From RFSX01 sp964495785 (GTDB taxonomy: Bacteria; Bacteroidota; Bacteroidia; Chitinophagales; Saprospiraceae), in assembly GCA_964495785.1 (NCBI GenBank), contig CAZBXL010000007.1, positions 18,083 through 82,082 on the forward strand: a stretch of 64,000 nucleotides of DNA, in the 5' to 3' direction. The position numbers were made by a program, and so were the translations under genes. Below the pieces are notes generated by a model. That model had not been told where the DNA came from and did not search any database. It saw only the letters and a program-made list of their open reading frames with translations. How positions within the stretch are numbered: position 1 is the first letter of the stretch; each line of letters starts with the position of its first letter. This document shows positions 63,981 to 64,000 of this stretch, in pieces.

Positions 63981-64000
63981 TGGTAAGTTTTAAATAAAGT

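Overview
The window is AT-rich chromosomal DNA from a member of the Bacteroidota, most likely a Saprospiria-type gliding or surface-adhering bacterium. The evidence is: several very long secreted proteins ending in type IX secretion system (T9SS) sorting domains of both type A and type B; a PorP/SprF partner protein; SprB-like, HYR-like and PKD-like repeats; the Bacteroidota promoter motif TAnnTTTG ahead of several genes; a fused E1 alpha/beta 2-oxoacid dehydrogenase; and an ExbB/4-TM/ExbD/ExbD operon. No phage, insertion sequence or CRISPR array was seen. The assignment below phylum is inference.

Bases 1-22000 are a surface-protein island. Three paralogous secreted proteins (1-3849 cut by the window edge, 9843-17306, 17591-21946) are built from HYR/'DWC' immunoglobulin-like modules followed by a dockerin-like domain, a cohesin-like domain and a type A T9SS tail. 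Between them lies a two-gene unit: a type B T9SS protein with three cohesin-like modules and SprB-like repeats (4109-8002), and its PorP/SprF partner (8035-8997). A small secreted protein of unknown function (9321-9797) precedes the 2487-aa gene. Another cohesin-like protein with MopE-type metal-binding repeats (31481-35173) and a 2167-aa PKD/SprB-like type B adhesin (41532-48035) lie further on. Dockerin-like and cohesin-like modules on neighbouring surface proteins suggest an extracellular assembly held together by such contacts; this is a hypothesis.

Bases 22046-31274 hold housekeeping genes: ruvX-def, RNase HI with a viroplasmin domain, a TatD nuclease, tRNA-Ser(GGA), an ExbB/membrane protein/ExbD/ExbD operon, and on the minus strand a class A penicillin-binding protein followed by fabG. 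Bases 35268-41464 carry a fused E1 dehydrogenase with a small partner, a HAD hydrolase, a possible structured RNA, a parallel beta-helix membrane protein that probably starts at TTG, and an OmpA-family lipoprotein.

Bases 48276-52815 form a DNA-repair block: LigD (POL-PE-LIG order) and Ku overlap closely for non-homologous end joining, with an endonuclease/exonuclease/phosphatase-family protein close by. Bases 53509-57624 encode an ECF-type sigma factor, a membrane TPR protein resembling an anti-sigma factor, and a secreted TPR-CHAT protease-like protein. This looks like a protease-to-sigma signalling relay and is one of the two most interesting parts of the window. The right end has a family 2 glycosyltransferase, a PcrA/UvrD helicase, a CPBP membrane protease, LspA and two paralogous ArsR-type regulators with a palindrome between them.
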